Below the pieces are notes generated by a model, which worked only from the letters and a program-made list of their open reading frames with translations, did not search any database and was not told where the DNA came from. Both the position numbers and the translations under genes were made by a program. DNA of 64,000 bases from Streptomyces zhaozhouensis (GTDB lineage: Bacteria > Actinomycetota > Actinomycetes > Streptomycetales > Streptomycetaceae): contig NZ_OCNE01000012.1 of assembly GCF_900230195.1 (NCBI RefSeq), positions 124,001-188,000 of the forward strand, given 5' to 3'. Of the stretch, positions 8,158 to 17,300 are shown in pieces. The first letter of the stretch is position 1. Every line of letters begins with the position of its first letter.

Positions 8158-9682
8158 GTGAAACGTCGTCCGTGGTGGTCTGGGGCGGCCAGGGCTGGTC
8201 CGGCCGGGGTGTCGCCGGCGGTGGGGCTTCGGCCGGATGGGAGACGCCCCAGGCTACATAGGCGCTCTGCGCGGCCGGCGGGGCGTCCCCACGGCGCAGC
8301 GTGAACGCGTCGGGCGCACCGTCCAGAACGCCGCCACCCGGGTCGTCCGAGCCGTCCCTCCGCACCGGATCATGCTCGGGGCGCAGCGCGTCCCGGACCA
8401 CCATCGCGCACAGATAGGCGGTCCCGAGCAGATGGAGCAGGATGGCCAACTGGTAGCCGCCCACGGAGAGCCCCTGCTGGTCCTCGCCGTGGCGGTAGGC
8501 GAGATACATCCAGATGCCGAAGTAGTAGAGCACCTCACAGCTCTGCCAGACCAGGAAGTCCCGCCAGCGTGGCCGGGCCAGGGCGGCGAGCGGGATGAGC
8601 CACAGCACATACTGCGGTGAGTAGACCTTGTTGGTGAGAACGAACAACGCCACGACGAGAAAGGCGAGTTGGGCCAGTCGCGGTCGTCGGGGCGCGGCCA
8701 GGGCGAGCAGCGCGATCCCGGCACAGCCGAGCGCCATCAGCGCCATCGCGTAGGTGTTGACCGACTCCAGCGCGTTGCCGGTCCGCTGGGAGATGATCAG
8801 CCAGAATGAGCCGACGTCCACCGGTCGGTCCTGGCTGAAGGTGTAGAACTTCGACCAGCCCTCCGGGGCCGGCAGCATCACCGGGAGGTTGACCGCCAGC
8901 CAGGTGACCGCGGCCGCCGCCGTGGTCACCGCGAGCTCGCGCCAGCGGCCGGCGCGCCAGCAGAGCACCAGCAGTGGGCCCAGCAGCAGCGCCGGATAGA
9001 GCTTGGCCGCCGTCGCCAGCCCGATCAGCACCCCGGCCCAGACCGTGCGGGAACGCGACCACATCAGCAGCGCGGCACAGGTGAGCGCGCCGGCCAACAG
9101 GTCCCAGTTGATGGTGGCGTTGAGCGCCAACGCGGGTGCGAGCGCCACCAGCAGGCCGTCCCAGGGCCGGTTCCGGTGGATGCGCACCACGCAGACGGCG
9201 ATCACCACGGCGCAGACCAGCAGCAGGCCGGCATTGACCATCCAGTAGAGCTGCGCCTCGCGGATTCCGCCGCCGTCCGGGGTGAGCCAGGAGGCGACCT
9301 CCATGAAGAGGCCGGTGAGCACCGGGTACTCCAGGTACTCCATGCCTCCGGAGAGCGTCTCGGGGAGCTTCTCGAAGTAGGGCAACCGCCCCTCGGCGAA
9401 GCCGCGGGACTCGTAGAGGTGCGGGATGTCGGAGTAGCAGGCGTGGGTGTACTGCGCGGTGGCGCCGAAGAACCAGTGCTCCTCGTAGCAGGAGGACTTC
9501 TGTGCCATGCCGAGCGCGAACATCCCGATCGCGACCAGCGCCACCACGCGCACCGGGCTCCACCAGCCGCCGCCCGGCACCGCCCGTCTCCCCGCCGGTC
9601 CGCCGATCAACTGGCTGCCGGCCGACGCGACTTCGTCCTGAGCGGTGGGGTGGACGACCGACGGCTTGTGGGGATGCGCCAT
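8147..9682 (-). CDS. GT87-family integral membrane glycosyltransferase
   Basis: 511 aa with a short cytoplasmic N-terminus, about 10 membrane helices and a soluble Pro-rich C-terminal tail ending in VSRET. The first extracytoplasmic loop (YLEYPVLTG region) and the polytopic C-fold match glycosyltransferase family 87, which uses polyprenyl-phosphate sugars on the outer face of the membrane (mannosyl- or arabinosyl-type transfers in actinobacteria). The donor and acceptor are unknown here. The ATG at 9682 was chosen because AGGATGG precedes it; the longer open frame upstream crosses a strong terminator. The gene overlaps the MFS start by 11 bases. Confidence 0.85.
   Translation of the reverse strand: MAHPHKPSVVHPTAQDEVASAGSQLIGGPAGRRAVPGGGWWSPVRVVALVAIGMFALGMAQKSSCYEEHWFFGATAQYTHACYSDIPHLYESRGFAEGRLPYFEKLPETLSGGMEYLEYPVLTGLFMEVASWLTPDGGGIREAQLYWMVNAGLLLVCAVVIAVCVVRIHRNRPWDGLLVALAPALALNATINWDLLAGALTCAALLMWSRSRTVWAGVLIGLATAAKLYPALLLGPLLVLCWRAGRWRELAVTTAAAAVTWLAVNLPVMLPAPEGWSKFYTFSQDRPVDVGSFWLIISQRTGNALESVNTYAMALMALGCAGIALLALAAPRRPRLAQLAFLVVALFVLTNKVYSPQYVLWLIPLAALARPRWRDFLVWQSCEVLYYFGIWMYLAYRHGEDQQGLSVGGYQLAILLHLLGTAYLCAMVVRDALRPEHDPVRRDGSDDPGGGVLDGAPDAFTLRRGDAPPAAQSAYVAWGVSHPAEAPPPATPRPDQPWPPQTTTDDVSRET
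8151..8164. other. parS site at a gene junction
   Basis: GTTTCACGTGAAAC is a perfect 14-bp match to the Streptomyces parS. It contains the GTG start of the MFS gene and encodes the last residues (VSRET) of the GT87 protein, so one ParB site spans both genes. Confidence 0.92.
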
Positions 9683-9745
9683 GCGCCCATCCTGCCCCAC
9701 GGGTCGGCGCGCCGCCGGAGGGTGGGGCGCGCTTGCCGGAAACGG

Positions 9746-9789
9746 CCAGGGGCCGGGACACGAGTCCTTGCTCGTGTCCCGGCCCCTGG
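9746..9789 (-). terminator. Strong terminator of the penicillin-binding protein gene
   Basis: A perfect 19-bp stem (CCAGGGGCCGGGACACGAG and its complement) with a 6-base loop lies 36 bases past the PBP stop and ahead of the GT87 gene. There is no T run. The stem is long enough to separate the two minus-strand transcripts. Confidence 0.85.
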
Positions 9790-9824
9790 TGGGATCGGCC
9801 CCGGGGGGTGCGACCTGGTGGGGG

Positions 9825-12518
9825 TCAGTTGCCCTCCCGGCCCCAGATCGCGCCGCCGCCTGGTCCGCCGTTGTCCTCTCCGCCGTCCTGGCCCTCGTCG
9901 TCACCGCCTTCGCTGCCGCCGTTGTCGGTTCCCGGGTCGGTTCCCTCGTTCGCTCCGCCCTCCGAGGAGTCTTCGCAGTTCGGGTCCCACATCTCACAGG
10001 TCTCTGTGGGGTCCGGCTCCGGCTCGTCGGTGTCCGTCGGCGGCGGGGGCTCCTCGGTCTCCTCGGTCTCCTCCGGTGCGTCCGGCTCGTCGGTCTCCGT
10101 CGGCGGCGGGGGCTCCTCCGTCTCGACCGGCGGCGGGCTCTCGGCGCCGCCGCCCCAGATGGTCTCGCCGATCTCCGGCGGCTCCGGGAACGCCGTCGGG
10201 TCGTCGCCGGCGGTGGCTTCCTTCATGTAGGCGAGCCAGACGGAGAGCGGGAGGCTGGAGCCGTTGATCTTATCCATGCCGGCCGTGTCGTACATCGACA
10301 TGAAGCCGGCCTCCTCGTCCTCCCGGAGGTCCTCCTGGTCGTCGGCGATGCGCCACATGCCGACGGCCGTGGACAGGTGCGGGGTGTAGCCGACGAACCA
10401 GGCGCTCTTGTTGTCGTCGGTGGTGCCCGTCTTGCCGGCGACCGGCTTGTCGAAGCCCTCCTCGACGATGCGGTGGCCGCTGCCCTGGTCAGCCTCGACG
10501 ACGCTCTGGAGCACGTCGTTGACGTTGTCCGCGACGGCGGCCTCAAGGGCGCGCTCGGTCTCGTTGGGGTGCTCCCACGTGCTGCCGTCGGGCATGTCGA
10601 CCGAGGTCACCGAGTAGGGGTCGGCGCGCTCGCCGCTGGCGGCGAAGGTGGCGTAGGCGGTGGCCATCCGGATCGGCCCCGGGGTGGAGACACCGAGGGC
10701 GAAGGAGGGCACCGAGTCGTTGGCCGGGCCGAGGCTGTCCTCCAGCAGGCCCGTCGCCTGGGCGATCTCGGAGACGGTGGCGGGGCCGATGTCCATGCCG
10801 AGCTGGACGAACGGCGAGTTCGCCGAGACCTCCATGGCCTCCCGCAGCGTCACCTCGCCCTGGTCCCGGCCCTCGAAGTTGGCCTGGTGCCACTCGCCGT
10901 CCTCGCCGGTCTCCGCGTCCTCGACGAGCAGCGTGTCCCCGTTGTACTTGTTGATCTTGAGGCCGTCCTCGCTGAGGTAGACGCTCTCCGGCGACAGCTG
11001 GATGCGCTCGTCGCGTCCCTGCTCCGGGCCGCCCTCGGGGTCGCGGATGCCCTCCTGCATCGCGGCGGCGAGCACGAAGGGCTTGAACGTCGAACCGACC
11101 TGCGCGTTCGGCGAGTCGGCGTTGTTCACGTAGTGCTCGGGGTAGCCGGCGCCGCCGTAGATGGCGACGATCGCGCCGTCGCCCGGGACCACCGAGGCGC
11201 CGCCGAACTGCACGTGGCGGTCCTCGTCGCGGGCCTCAGGATCGATGTGCTCTTCCTCGACCTGGGTGACCGCGGCCTCCATCTGCTCCATCTTCTCGCG
11301 GTCGAAGGTGGTGTGGATCTGGTAGCCGCCCTTGGCCAGCTTGTCCTCGGGGACGATGTCCTGGGAGATCAGGTAGTTGTCGACGAGGCTCGTCAGATAA
11401 CCGATCTGCCCCTCCTTCTCCATGGCGGGGCTCGGCTCCTGGATCTCCGGGAACTCGTTGATCTCGTCGTACTCCGCCTGGGAGAGGTTGCCGACCTCCA
11501 GCCGCCGGTCCAGGACGTACTGCCAACGCTCCTCCGCGCGCTGCTGGTTGCCCTCGTCCAGCTCGCCGTTGAGGTTGTAGGGGTCGTACAGCGACGGGCC
11601 CTTGAGCACGTTGGTGAGGAAGGCGGCCTGGCTCGGGTCGAGGTCGGCGGCGTCGATGCCGAAGTAGGCCTGGGCCGCGGCCTGGATGCCGTGGGCGCCC
11701 CGACCGTAGTAGGAGGAGTTGAGGTAGCCCGCCAGGATGTCCTGCTTGGAGTACTCGGCGCCCACCTTGATGGACAGCAGCAGCTCGCGCCCCTTGCGCT
11801 CCAGCGTCTGGTCCTGGGTGAGGTACATGTTCTTCACGTACTGCTGCGTGATGGTCGAGCCCGACTGGACGTCGCCGCCGCGCGCCATGTTGAGCACGGC
11901 GCGGCCGATGCCCATCGGGTCGATGCCGGAGTCCTCCCAGAAGGTGGCGTTCTCGGCGGCCACCACGGAGTCCCGCATCGCCTCGGGGATCTCCTCGTAG
12001 GGGATCTCCTGGCGGTTGACCTCGCCGCCGGAGACGACCATGCGCTCGCCGTCGGCCCAGTAGTAGACGTTGCTCTGCTGCTTGGCCAGCTCGTTGGGGT
12101 CGGGGATCTCGGTCATGGCGTAGGCCAGACCCACCAGACCCACCAGCAGGCCGAAGAACGCGACGGTGGAGCCCAGCACCTGCTTCCAGGAGGGCACCCA
12201 GCGGCGCACCCCGCGCTTGTCCGCGCGGGGGTAGTCGATCAGCCGCTTGCGCCCGGTGGGCTCGGCCCTGCGGCGGCGACCGCCGCTCGCACCCTCGGCG
12301 GCGGCCGCGCCGGCGGCTCCCGCGGAGGCGTTGGCCGCGCGTCGGCGCCCGCCGCGCTGGGCGGCGCGCCTGGCCTCGGCGCGACTGCCGTAGGCGCGCT
12401 CCTCCGACTCCCCCGAGGGGGCCTGAGGCGGGGGAGGGGGCGGCGGCTCGGCGCGACGCCCGGACGACGCGGCGCGGCGGCCGCGTGACTGCGGCGGCTT
12501 GCGACGGTGCTCGCTCAT
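9825..12518 (-). CDS. Bifunctional penicillin-binding protein (class A PBP)
   Basis: 897 aa. It polymerises and crosslinks peptidoglycan outside the membrane. A basic cytoplasmic tail of ~110 residues precedes one membrane helix (about 112-134). The GT51 transglycosylase follows with its catalytic glutamate in VVAAEN (Glu189) and the GSTITQQYVKN motif. The transpeptidase has SxxK (STFK), SxN (SAN) and KTG (GKTGTT). The C-terminus is a Pro/Thr/Glu-rich tail with two cysteines (CEMWDPNCED) that is probably extended in the wall. The ATG at 12518 has AGGAG upstream. It is divergent from the PadR gene across a 434-bp region that holds both promoters. Confidence 0.94.
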   Translation of the reverse strand: MSEHRRKPPQSRGRRAASSGRRAEPPPPPPPQAPSGESEERAYGSRAEARRAAQRGGRRRAANASAGAAGAAAAEGASGGRRRRAEPTGRKRLIDYPRADKRGVRRWVPSWKQVLGSTVAFFGLLVGLVGLAYAMTEIPDPNELAKQQSNVYYWADGERMVVSGGEVNRQEIPYEEIPEAMRDSVVAAENATFWEDSGIDPMGIGRAVLNMARGGDVQSGSTITQQYVKNMYLTQDQTLERKGRELLLSIKVGAEYSKQDILAGYLNSSYYGRGAHGIQAAAQAYFGIDAADLDPSQAAFLTNVLKGPSLYDPYNLNGELDEGNQQRAEERWQYVLDRRLEVGNLSQAEYDEINEFPEIQEPSPAMEKEGQIGYLTSLVDNYLISQDIVPEDKLAKGGYQIHTTFDREKMEQMEAAVTQVEEEHIDPEARDEDRHVQFGGASVVPGDGAIVAIYGGAGYPEHYVNNADSPNAQVGSTFKPFVLAAAMQEGIRDPEGGPEQGRDERIQLSPESVYLSEDGLKINKYNGDTLLVEDAETGEDGEWHQANFEGRDQGEVTLREAMEVSANSPFVQLGMDIGPATVSEIAQATGLLEDSLGPANDSVPSFALGVSTPGPIRMATAYATFAASGERADPYSVTSVDMPDGSTWEHPNETERALEAAVADNVNDVLQSVVEADQGSGHRIVEEGFDKPVAGKTGTTDDNKSAWFVGYTPHLSTAVGMWRIADDQEDLREDEEAGFMSMYDTAGMDKINGSSLPLSVWLAYMKEATAGDDPTAFPEPPEIGETIWGGGAESPPPVETEEPPPPTETDEPDAPEETEETEEPPPPTDTDEPEPDPTETCEMWDPNCEDSSEGGANEGTDPGTDNGGSEGGDDEGQDGGEDNGGPGGGAIWGREGN

Positions 12519-12787
12519 GGGGCAGTTACTCCTAGGACAGACATCTCTGTCTGCGGACGGCGGGTACTTCTTGTGGCCCAGTCCCCCGGCGTGTGATCCG
12601 AATCCACTTCCGGGCGCACGTCACCTAGCACGAAGACGTCATCGCGCTCCGCAAGGTTCCCCGTTGGGCTGATCCGCACGGGCCCAGACTACGCAGCGCC
12701 AAAAACCATCTTTCTTGCCGAGGTGGGCAATTGGGACATTCCTTTGCCGGTGAAGTAAAGATGTGACCCCCTTCACCGCATCCGCGC

Positions 12788-12816
12788 TTGCCGAGGGACC
12801 CCCGGCGTTCTATCTT
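12788..12816 (+). promoter_or_regulatory. Likely promoter of the PadR gene
   Basis: A -35-like TTGCCG (12788-12793) and a -10-like TATCTT (12811-12816) are separated by 17 bp, which fits a housekeeping-type promoter. Transcription would start inside the palindrome just downstream, as expected for autorepression. The rest of the 434-bp divergent region (12519-12952) carries a short CAGACA/TGTCTG dyad near the PBP start, and an 8-bp dyad GTAAAGAT (12755) / ATCTTTAC (12812); I see no gene in it. Confidence 0.5.
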
Positions 12817-12818
12817 TA

Positions 12819-12841
12819 CGATGTATCGAGCTGATACATCG
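12819..12841. promoter_or_regulatory. Palindromic operator, probably for the PadR regulator
   Basis: CGATGTATC and GATACATCG form a perfect 9-bp inverted repeat around a 5-base spacer. It contains ATGT...ACAT, the core seen in PadR-family operators, although the spacing here (11) is longer than the usual 8-10. It sits in the divergent PBP/PadR promoter region and over the likely PadR transcription start. Confidence 0.65.
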
Positions 12842-12952
12842 ACTCAATGCATCGGGGCGAGTACCGCCCCGGAGGCGGAAGGTCGGGCCCTCTCGGGGGC
12901 CGCGCACGGGCAGGGCAGGACACGGCGGACGAGGGTGGAGGTGATCTCCGGG

Positions 12953-13591
12953 GTGAGCAGGCGTTCTGGCGTTCTGGAGTTCGCTGTCCTCGGCCTCCTG
13001 CGGGAGGCCCCGATGCACGGTTACGAGCTGCGCAAGCGACTCAACACCTCGCTCGGCGTCTTCCGCGCGTTCAGCTACGGCTCCCTCTACCCCTGCCTCA
13101 AGGCGCTGGTCCAGCAGGGCTGGCTGGCCGAGGAGTCCGGCCGCGCGCCGGACGACCCGCGTGCCACGCCGTTGACCAACCGCCGCGCCAAGATCGTCTA
13201 CCGCCTCACGGCCGAGGGCAAGGAGCGCTTCGAGGAGCTGCTCGCCCAGACCGGCCCTGACGCCTGGGAGGACGAGCACTTCGGCGTGCGCTTCGCCTTC
13301 TTCGGCCAGACCTCGCGGGACGTGCGGATGCGCGTCCTGGAGGGGCGCCGCAGTCGTCTGGAGGAGCGCCTCGCCAAGATGCGGGCCTCGATGGCCCGCA
13401 CCAGGGAGAAGCTGGACGCTTACACCCTGGAGTTGCAGCGCCACGGCATGGAGTCCGTGGAGCGCGAGGTCCGCTGGCTCAACGAGCTGATCGAGAGCGA
13501 GCGGGAAGGACAGGACCAGCGCGAGCAGCGCGGTCCGAGCGGCGCGCACGAGCGTGCGGGCCCCGATCCTTCCGACGACAGCACCACCTAA
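12953..13591 (+). CDS. PadR family transcriptional regulator
   Basis: 212 aa. The winged helix is obvious near the start (FAVLGLLREAPMHGYELRKR, then YGSLYPCLKALVQQGW), followed by a long helical dimerisation tail (residues ~110-190, rich in Arg/Glu). The GTG at 12953 gives the conserved VSRRSGVLEF start and has GGAGGTGAT about 10 bases upstream; the longer frame to 12788 would run through the operator. It is divergent from the class A PBP and lies just before ino1, so it may regulate itself, the PBP gene, ino1, or all three. PadR proteins respond to small molecules; the ligand is unknown. Confidence 0.9.
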   Translation: MSRRSGVLEFAVLGLLREAPMHGYELRKRLNTSLGVFRAFSYGSLYPCLKALVQQGWLAEESGRAPDDPRATPLTNRRAKIVYRLTAEGKERFEELLAQTGPDAWEDEHFGVRFAFFGQTSRDVRMRVLEGRRSRLEERLAKMRASMARTREKLDAYTLELQRHGMESVEREVRWLNELIESEREGQDQREQRGPSGAHERAGPDPSDDSTT

Positions 13592-13646
13592 CCTCCCCGC
13601 GACGAAGCGGGGTCACGTCGAGAACACACAACAGGGAGCAACCGGA

Positions 13647-14729
13647 ATGGGTTCGGTTCGCGTAGCCATCGCTGGCGTGGGCAACTGCGCCGCCTCGCTG
13701 GTACAGGGCGTCGAGTACTACAAGGACGCCGCCCCGGACAGCCGCGTCCCGGGTCTGATGCACGTCCAGTTCGGCGACTACCACGTCTCGGACATCGAGT
13801 TCGTGGCCGCCTTCGACGTTGACGCCAAGAAGGTCGGCATCGACCTCAGCGACGCCATCGGCGCCAGCGAGAACAACACCGTCAAGATCTGCGACGTGCC
13901 CCCCACCGGCGTGAACGTGCAGCGCGGGCAGACCCTGGACGGTCTGGGCAAGTACTACCGGGAGACCATCGTCGAGTCCGACGACGAGCCGGTCGACGTG
14001 GTCCAGGTCCTCAAGGACACCCGGGCCGACGTGCTGATCTGCTACCTGCCGGTGGGCTCCGAGGACGCCGCCAAGTACTACGCGCAGGCCGCGATCGACG
14101 CCAAGGTCGCGTTCGTCAACGCCCTCCCGGTCTTCATCGCCGGCACCAAGGAGTGGGCCGACAAGTTCACCGAGGCCGGCGTCCCGATCGTGGGCGACGA
14201 CATCAAGTCGCAGGTGGGCGCGACCATCACGCACCGCGTGATGGCCAAGCTGTTCGAGGACCGGGGCGTCATCCTGGACCGCACCATGCAGCTGAACGTC
14301 GGCGGCAACATGGACTTCAAGAACATGTTGGAGCGCGACCGGCTGGAGTCGAAGAAGATCTCCAAGACCCAGGCCGTGACCTCCCAGATCCCCGACCGGG
14401 ACCTCGGCGAGAAGAACGTGCACATCGGCCCGTCGGACTATGTGGCCTGGCTGGACGACCGCAAGTGGGCCTATGTGCGGCTGGAGGGGCGCGCGTTCGG
14501 CGACGTGCCGCTCAACCTGGAGTACAAGCTCGAGGTCTGGGACTCCCCGAACTCGGCCGGCGTGATCATCGACGCGCTGCGCGCCGCGAAGATCGCCAAG
14601 GACCGCGGCCTCGGCGGCCCGGTGCTCTCCGCCTCCTCGTACTTCATGAAGTCCCCGCCCGTGCAGTACTTCGACGACGTGGCGCGGGAGAACGTCGAGC
14701 AGTTCATCCGCGGCGAGGTCGACAGCTGA
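13647..14729 (+). CDS. ino1: Inositol-3-phosphate synthase
   Basis: 360 aa, the usual actinobacterial length. It converts glucose 6-phosphate to inositol 3-phosphate using NAD, feeding phosphatidylinositol and mycothiol. The Rossmann motif GVGNCAASL is at the N-terminus, and the GDDIKSQVGATITHR and LNVGGNMDFKNM motifs identify the family. The ATG has CAGGGAG upstream. It follows the PadR gene by 55 bases on the same strand and is closed by a strong hairpin, so the two may share a transcript. Confidence 0.95.
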   Translation: MGSVRVAIAGVGNCAASLVQGVEYYKDAAPDSRVPGLMHVQFGDYHVSDIEFVAAFDVDAKKVGIDLSDAIGASENNTVKICDVPPTGVNVQRGQTLDGLGKYYRETIVESDDEPVDVVQVLKDTRADVLICYLPVGSEDAAKYYAQAAIDAKVAFVNALPVFIAGTKEWADKFTEAGVPIVGDDIKSQVGATITHRVMAKLFEDRGVILDRTMQLNVGGNMDFKNMLERDRLESKKISKTQAVTSQIPDRDLGEKNVHIGPSDYVAWLDDRKWAYVRLEGRAFGDVPLNLEYKLEVWDSPNSAGVIIDALRAAKIAKDRGLGGPVLSASSYFMKSPPVQYFDDVARENVEQFIRGEVDS

Positions 14730-14768
14730 GTCCTCCGCAGGGACCCACGCCTCCGGCGTGACCGAGCA

Positions 14769-14801
14769 GCGGCAGCCCCGGCCCGTTTCCGGGGCTGCCG
14801 C
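14769..14801 (+). terminator. Terminator after ino1
   Basis: A perfect 13-bp stem (GCGGCAGCCCCGG and its complement) with loop CCCGTTT lies 39 bases past the ino1 stop. It can also stop the convergent minus-strand transcript. Confidence 0.85.
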
Positions 14802-14888
14802 CGTCTGTGGGGCGGGCCTCTCCTGGCCCGCCTCGTGGGCGCCCGTCTTCGTTCGCGCGTCGCCGCTCCGGCGCGCCTCGGACCCGGC

Positions 14889-15920
14889 TCAGCGGTCCGC
14901 GAGCCGGTCCACCTGGGTCGTCGTGTGCCGCAGGATCGCCTTCAACTCGTCGCCCACCTTGGGCTCCTTGGCCTCCGCCGGCACGAACAGGATCGACACC
15001 TGCATGTGCGGCGGCTCGGCGAACCAGCGCTGCTTGCCGTCCCAGACGAACGGCGAGAGGTTGCGGTTGACCGTCGCCAGACCGGCCCGCGCCATCCCCT
15101 TGGCCCGCGAGGTCATCCCGTGCAGCGCCTTGGGCGCCTCCAGCCCGACACCGTGCGAGGTACCGCCGGCCACCACGGCCAGCCAGCCGTCGCCGGCCGC
15201 CTTCTGCTGCCGGTACCCGAAACGGTCGCCCTTGGCCACCGGCGTGACGTCCAGCACCGCGCCGCGGTACTCGGTCGCCCCGTGGTCGCCCAGCCACAGC
15301 CGGGTGCCGATCCGGGCCCGGAACGTGGTCTGCGGGAACTGCTGCCGCAGCCGGGCCAGTTCGCGTGAGCTGAGGTGGCTGACGAACATCGTGTCGAGCG
15401 GCAGCCTGGCCGCTCGCAGCCGGTCCATCCAGCCGATGACCTCCTCGACGGCGTCGCTGCCGTCGGTGCGGTCCAGCGGCAGGTGGATGGCGAAGCCCTC
15501 CAGACGCACGTCGTCGAGCGCGGCGTGCAGCTTGCCCAGGTCGCGCTCGGTCACCCCGTGGCGCTTCATGGAGCTCATCACCTCGACGACCACCCGCGAG
15601 CCGACCAGCCCGTAGACGCCGTCGACGGAGGAGGCGGAGCGGATGACCCGGTCCGGCAGCGGCACCGGCTCCTCGGAGCGGCGGTAGGGCGTGAGCACCA
15701 GCAGGTCGCCGCTGAAGCGGTCCTTCATGGCCGCCGCCTCGTAGGTGGTCCCGACCGCCAGCGTGTTCAGCTCCAGCTGGGAGACCTCCTCGGCCAGGCG
15801 GTCATGGCCGAAGCCGTAACCGTTGCCCTTGCACACGGGCACCAGACCGGGGAAGTCGGCGAGCACCGACCGCTGGTGCGCCCGCCAGCGGTCCGTCTCG
15901 ACGTACAGGGTGAGCGCCAT
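14889..15920 (-). CDS. Alanine racemase-like PLP fold-III protein
   Basis: 343 aa. The N-terminus has the fold-III PLP barrel pattern with the lysine in VPVCKGNGYGFGHDRL (compare AVVKADAYGHG of alanine racemase). The usual catalytic tyrosine region and C-terminal beta domain are shorter and divergent, so racemase activity is uncertain. It sits 106 bases downstream of femX on the same strand, a pairing conserved in streptomycetes, which suggests a job in peptidoglycan precursor or branch amino-acid supply. The ATG at 15920 has AAAGGGA upstream; the frame extends further up but without coding character. Confidence 0.8.
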   Translation of the reverse strand: MALTLYVETDRWRAHQRSVLADFPGLVPVCKGNGYGFGHDRLAEEVSQLELNTLAVGTTYEAAAMKDRFSGDLLVLTPYRRSEEPVPLPDRVIRSASSVDGVYGLVGSRVVVEVMSSMKRHGVTERDLGKLHAALDDVRLEGFAIHLPLDRTDGSDAVEEVIGWMDRLRAARLPLDTMFVSHLSSRELARLRQQFPQTTFRARIGTRLWLGDHGATEYRGAVLDVTPVAKGDRFGYRQQKAAGDGWLAVVAGGTSHGVGLEAPKALHGMTSRAKGMARAGLATVNRNLSPFVWDGKQRWFAEPPHMQVSILFVPAEAKEPKVGDELKAILRHTTTQVDRLADR

Positions 15921-16026
15921 GGCCGGGGGGTCCCTTTCTGCTGATGTTCTGCTGTCGGTGCGCCGGGGCCGCGAGGGGCGGTGCGATGCGGTGCGGTGGT
16001 GCGGGCGGTCGACGCCTGGCGTGCGG

Positions 16027-17145
16027 TCAGCGTCGCGACATGTACATGTCGAGCGCCTTGTGGAGCAGCTTGTTGAGCGGGAAGTCCCACTCGCCGAGGT
16101 ACTCCGCCGCCTCACCGCCCGTACCCACCTTGAACTGGATCAGGCCGAAGAGATGGTCGGTGTCCTCCAACGAGTCGCCGATGCCCCGCAGGTCGTAGAC
16201 GTGCGCCCCGAGTTGGTGCGCGTCCTGGAGCATCTGCCACTGCATCGCGTTGGAGGGGCGGACCTCACGCTTGTGGTTGGCCGACGCTCCGTAGGAATAC
16301 CACACATGTCCGCCGACGATGAGCATCGTCGCCGCGGCGACCGGTTCGTTCTCGTGCACGGCGAAGTAGAGCCGCATACGGTCGGGCTCTTCCTCGTTCA
16401 GCACACGCCACATCCGCTCGAAGTACATCAGCGGACGCGGGCGGAACTTGTCACGCTCGGCCGTCACCTCGTAGAGACGCTGCCAGGCCGGAAGGTCCTC
16501 GAAGCCGCCCCTGACGACCTGCACGCCCGCCTTGTCGGCCTTCTTGATGTTCCGCCGCCACAGCTGGTTGAAGCCCTTCTGGACCTCCTCCAACGTGCGG
16601 TCGCGCAGCGGGATCTGGAAGACGTAGCGGGGCTGCACGTCGCCGAACCCGGCGCCGCCGTCCTCGCCCTGCTGCCAGCCCATCCGCCGCAGTTGGTCGG
16701 CGACCTCGAACGCCTTGGGCTCCAGGACGGTCGGCTCGACCTCCCGCAGCCGCTTGACCTCGGGGTTCTGAATGCCGGCCTTGATCGCCGCCGCGTTCCA
16801 CCTGCGGATCACCACCGGCGGGCCCATCTTGACCGAGAACGCGCCCTGCTGCTTGAGGTGCGCCAGCATCGGGCGCAGCCACTCCTCCAGGTTGGGCGCG
16901 TGCCAGTTGATCACCGGCCCCTCGGGAAGGTACGCCAGATACCGCTTGAGCTTGGGGAGTTGACGGTAGAGCACCAGCCCGGCGCCGACGAGCCGTCCGC
17001 TGGCGTCGAACCAGCCCAGCGACTCCGAGCGCCACTCAGCCTTCACATCACCCCATGCCGGAACCTGCATATGGCTGGCTGACGGGAGCGAGCGGATGTA
17101 TGCGAGATGGTCTTCGCGGCTGATGGTCCTCAGGGTCAGGCTCAT
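16027..17145 (-). CDS. femX: FemX-type aminoacyl transferase, lipid II:glycine glycyltransferase family
   Basis: 372 aa. It is made of two GNAT-like halves with a basic helical insert (LWRRNIKKADKAGV), the hallmark of Fem/MurM enzymes. These attach the first branch amino acid to the lysine or diaminopimelate of lipid II from aminoacyl-tRNA; in Streptomyces the branch is a single glycine. The C-terminal RPSNAMQWQMLQDA ... YDLRGIGDS region is typical. The ATG at 17145 has AAGGAG upstream. It follows a small membrane protein gene and precedes the racemase-like gene, all on the minus strand. Confidence 0.9.
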   Translation of the reverse strand: MSLTLRTISREDHLAYIRSLPSASHMQVPAWGDVKAEWRSESLGWFDASGRLVGAGLVLYRQLPKLKRYLAYLPEGPVINWHAPNLEEWLRPMLAHLKQQGAFSVKMGPPVVIRRWNAAAIKAGIQNPEVKRLREVEPTVLEPKAFEVADQLRRMGWQQGEDGGAGFGDVQPRYVFQIPLRDRTLEEVQKGFNQLWRRNIKKADKAGVQVVRGGFEDLPAWQRLYEVTAERDKFRPRPLMYFERMWRVLNEEEPDRMRLYFAVHENEPVAAATMLIVGGHVWYSYGASANHKREVRPSNAMQWQMLQDAHQLGAHVYDLRGIGDSLEDTDHLFGLIQFKVGTGGEAAEYLGEWDFPLNKLLHKALDMYMSRR

Positions 17146-17251
17146 GCGGGCGCTCCTTGGGCGTCAAACGCAGCGTCTCGCCCGGAAGCCTAACGGCGCG
17201 ACCACTTTCCGTGGACGGCGCGGTGGCGCTCGGCGCCCGCGTGGCGCTCCC

Positions 17252-17287
17252 GCTCCGCCGCCGGGCTCCGCGCCCGGCGGCGGGAGC
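17252..17287 (-). terminator. Hairpin between the small membrane protein gene and femX
   Basis: GCTCCGCCGCCGGGC pairs with GCCCGGCGGCGGGAGC through a 15-bp stem with one bulge and a 5-base loop. It lies 13 bases past the stop of the upstream minus-strand gene. Confidence 0.6.
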
Positions 17288-17300
17288 CCGACCGGCCCGC

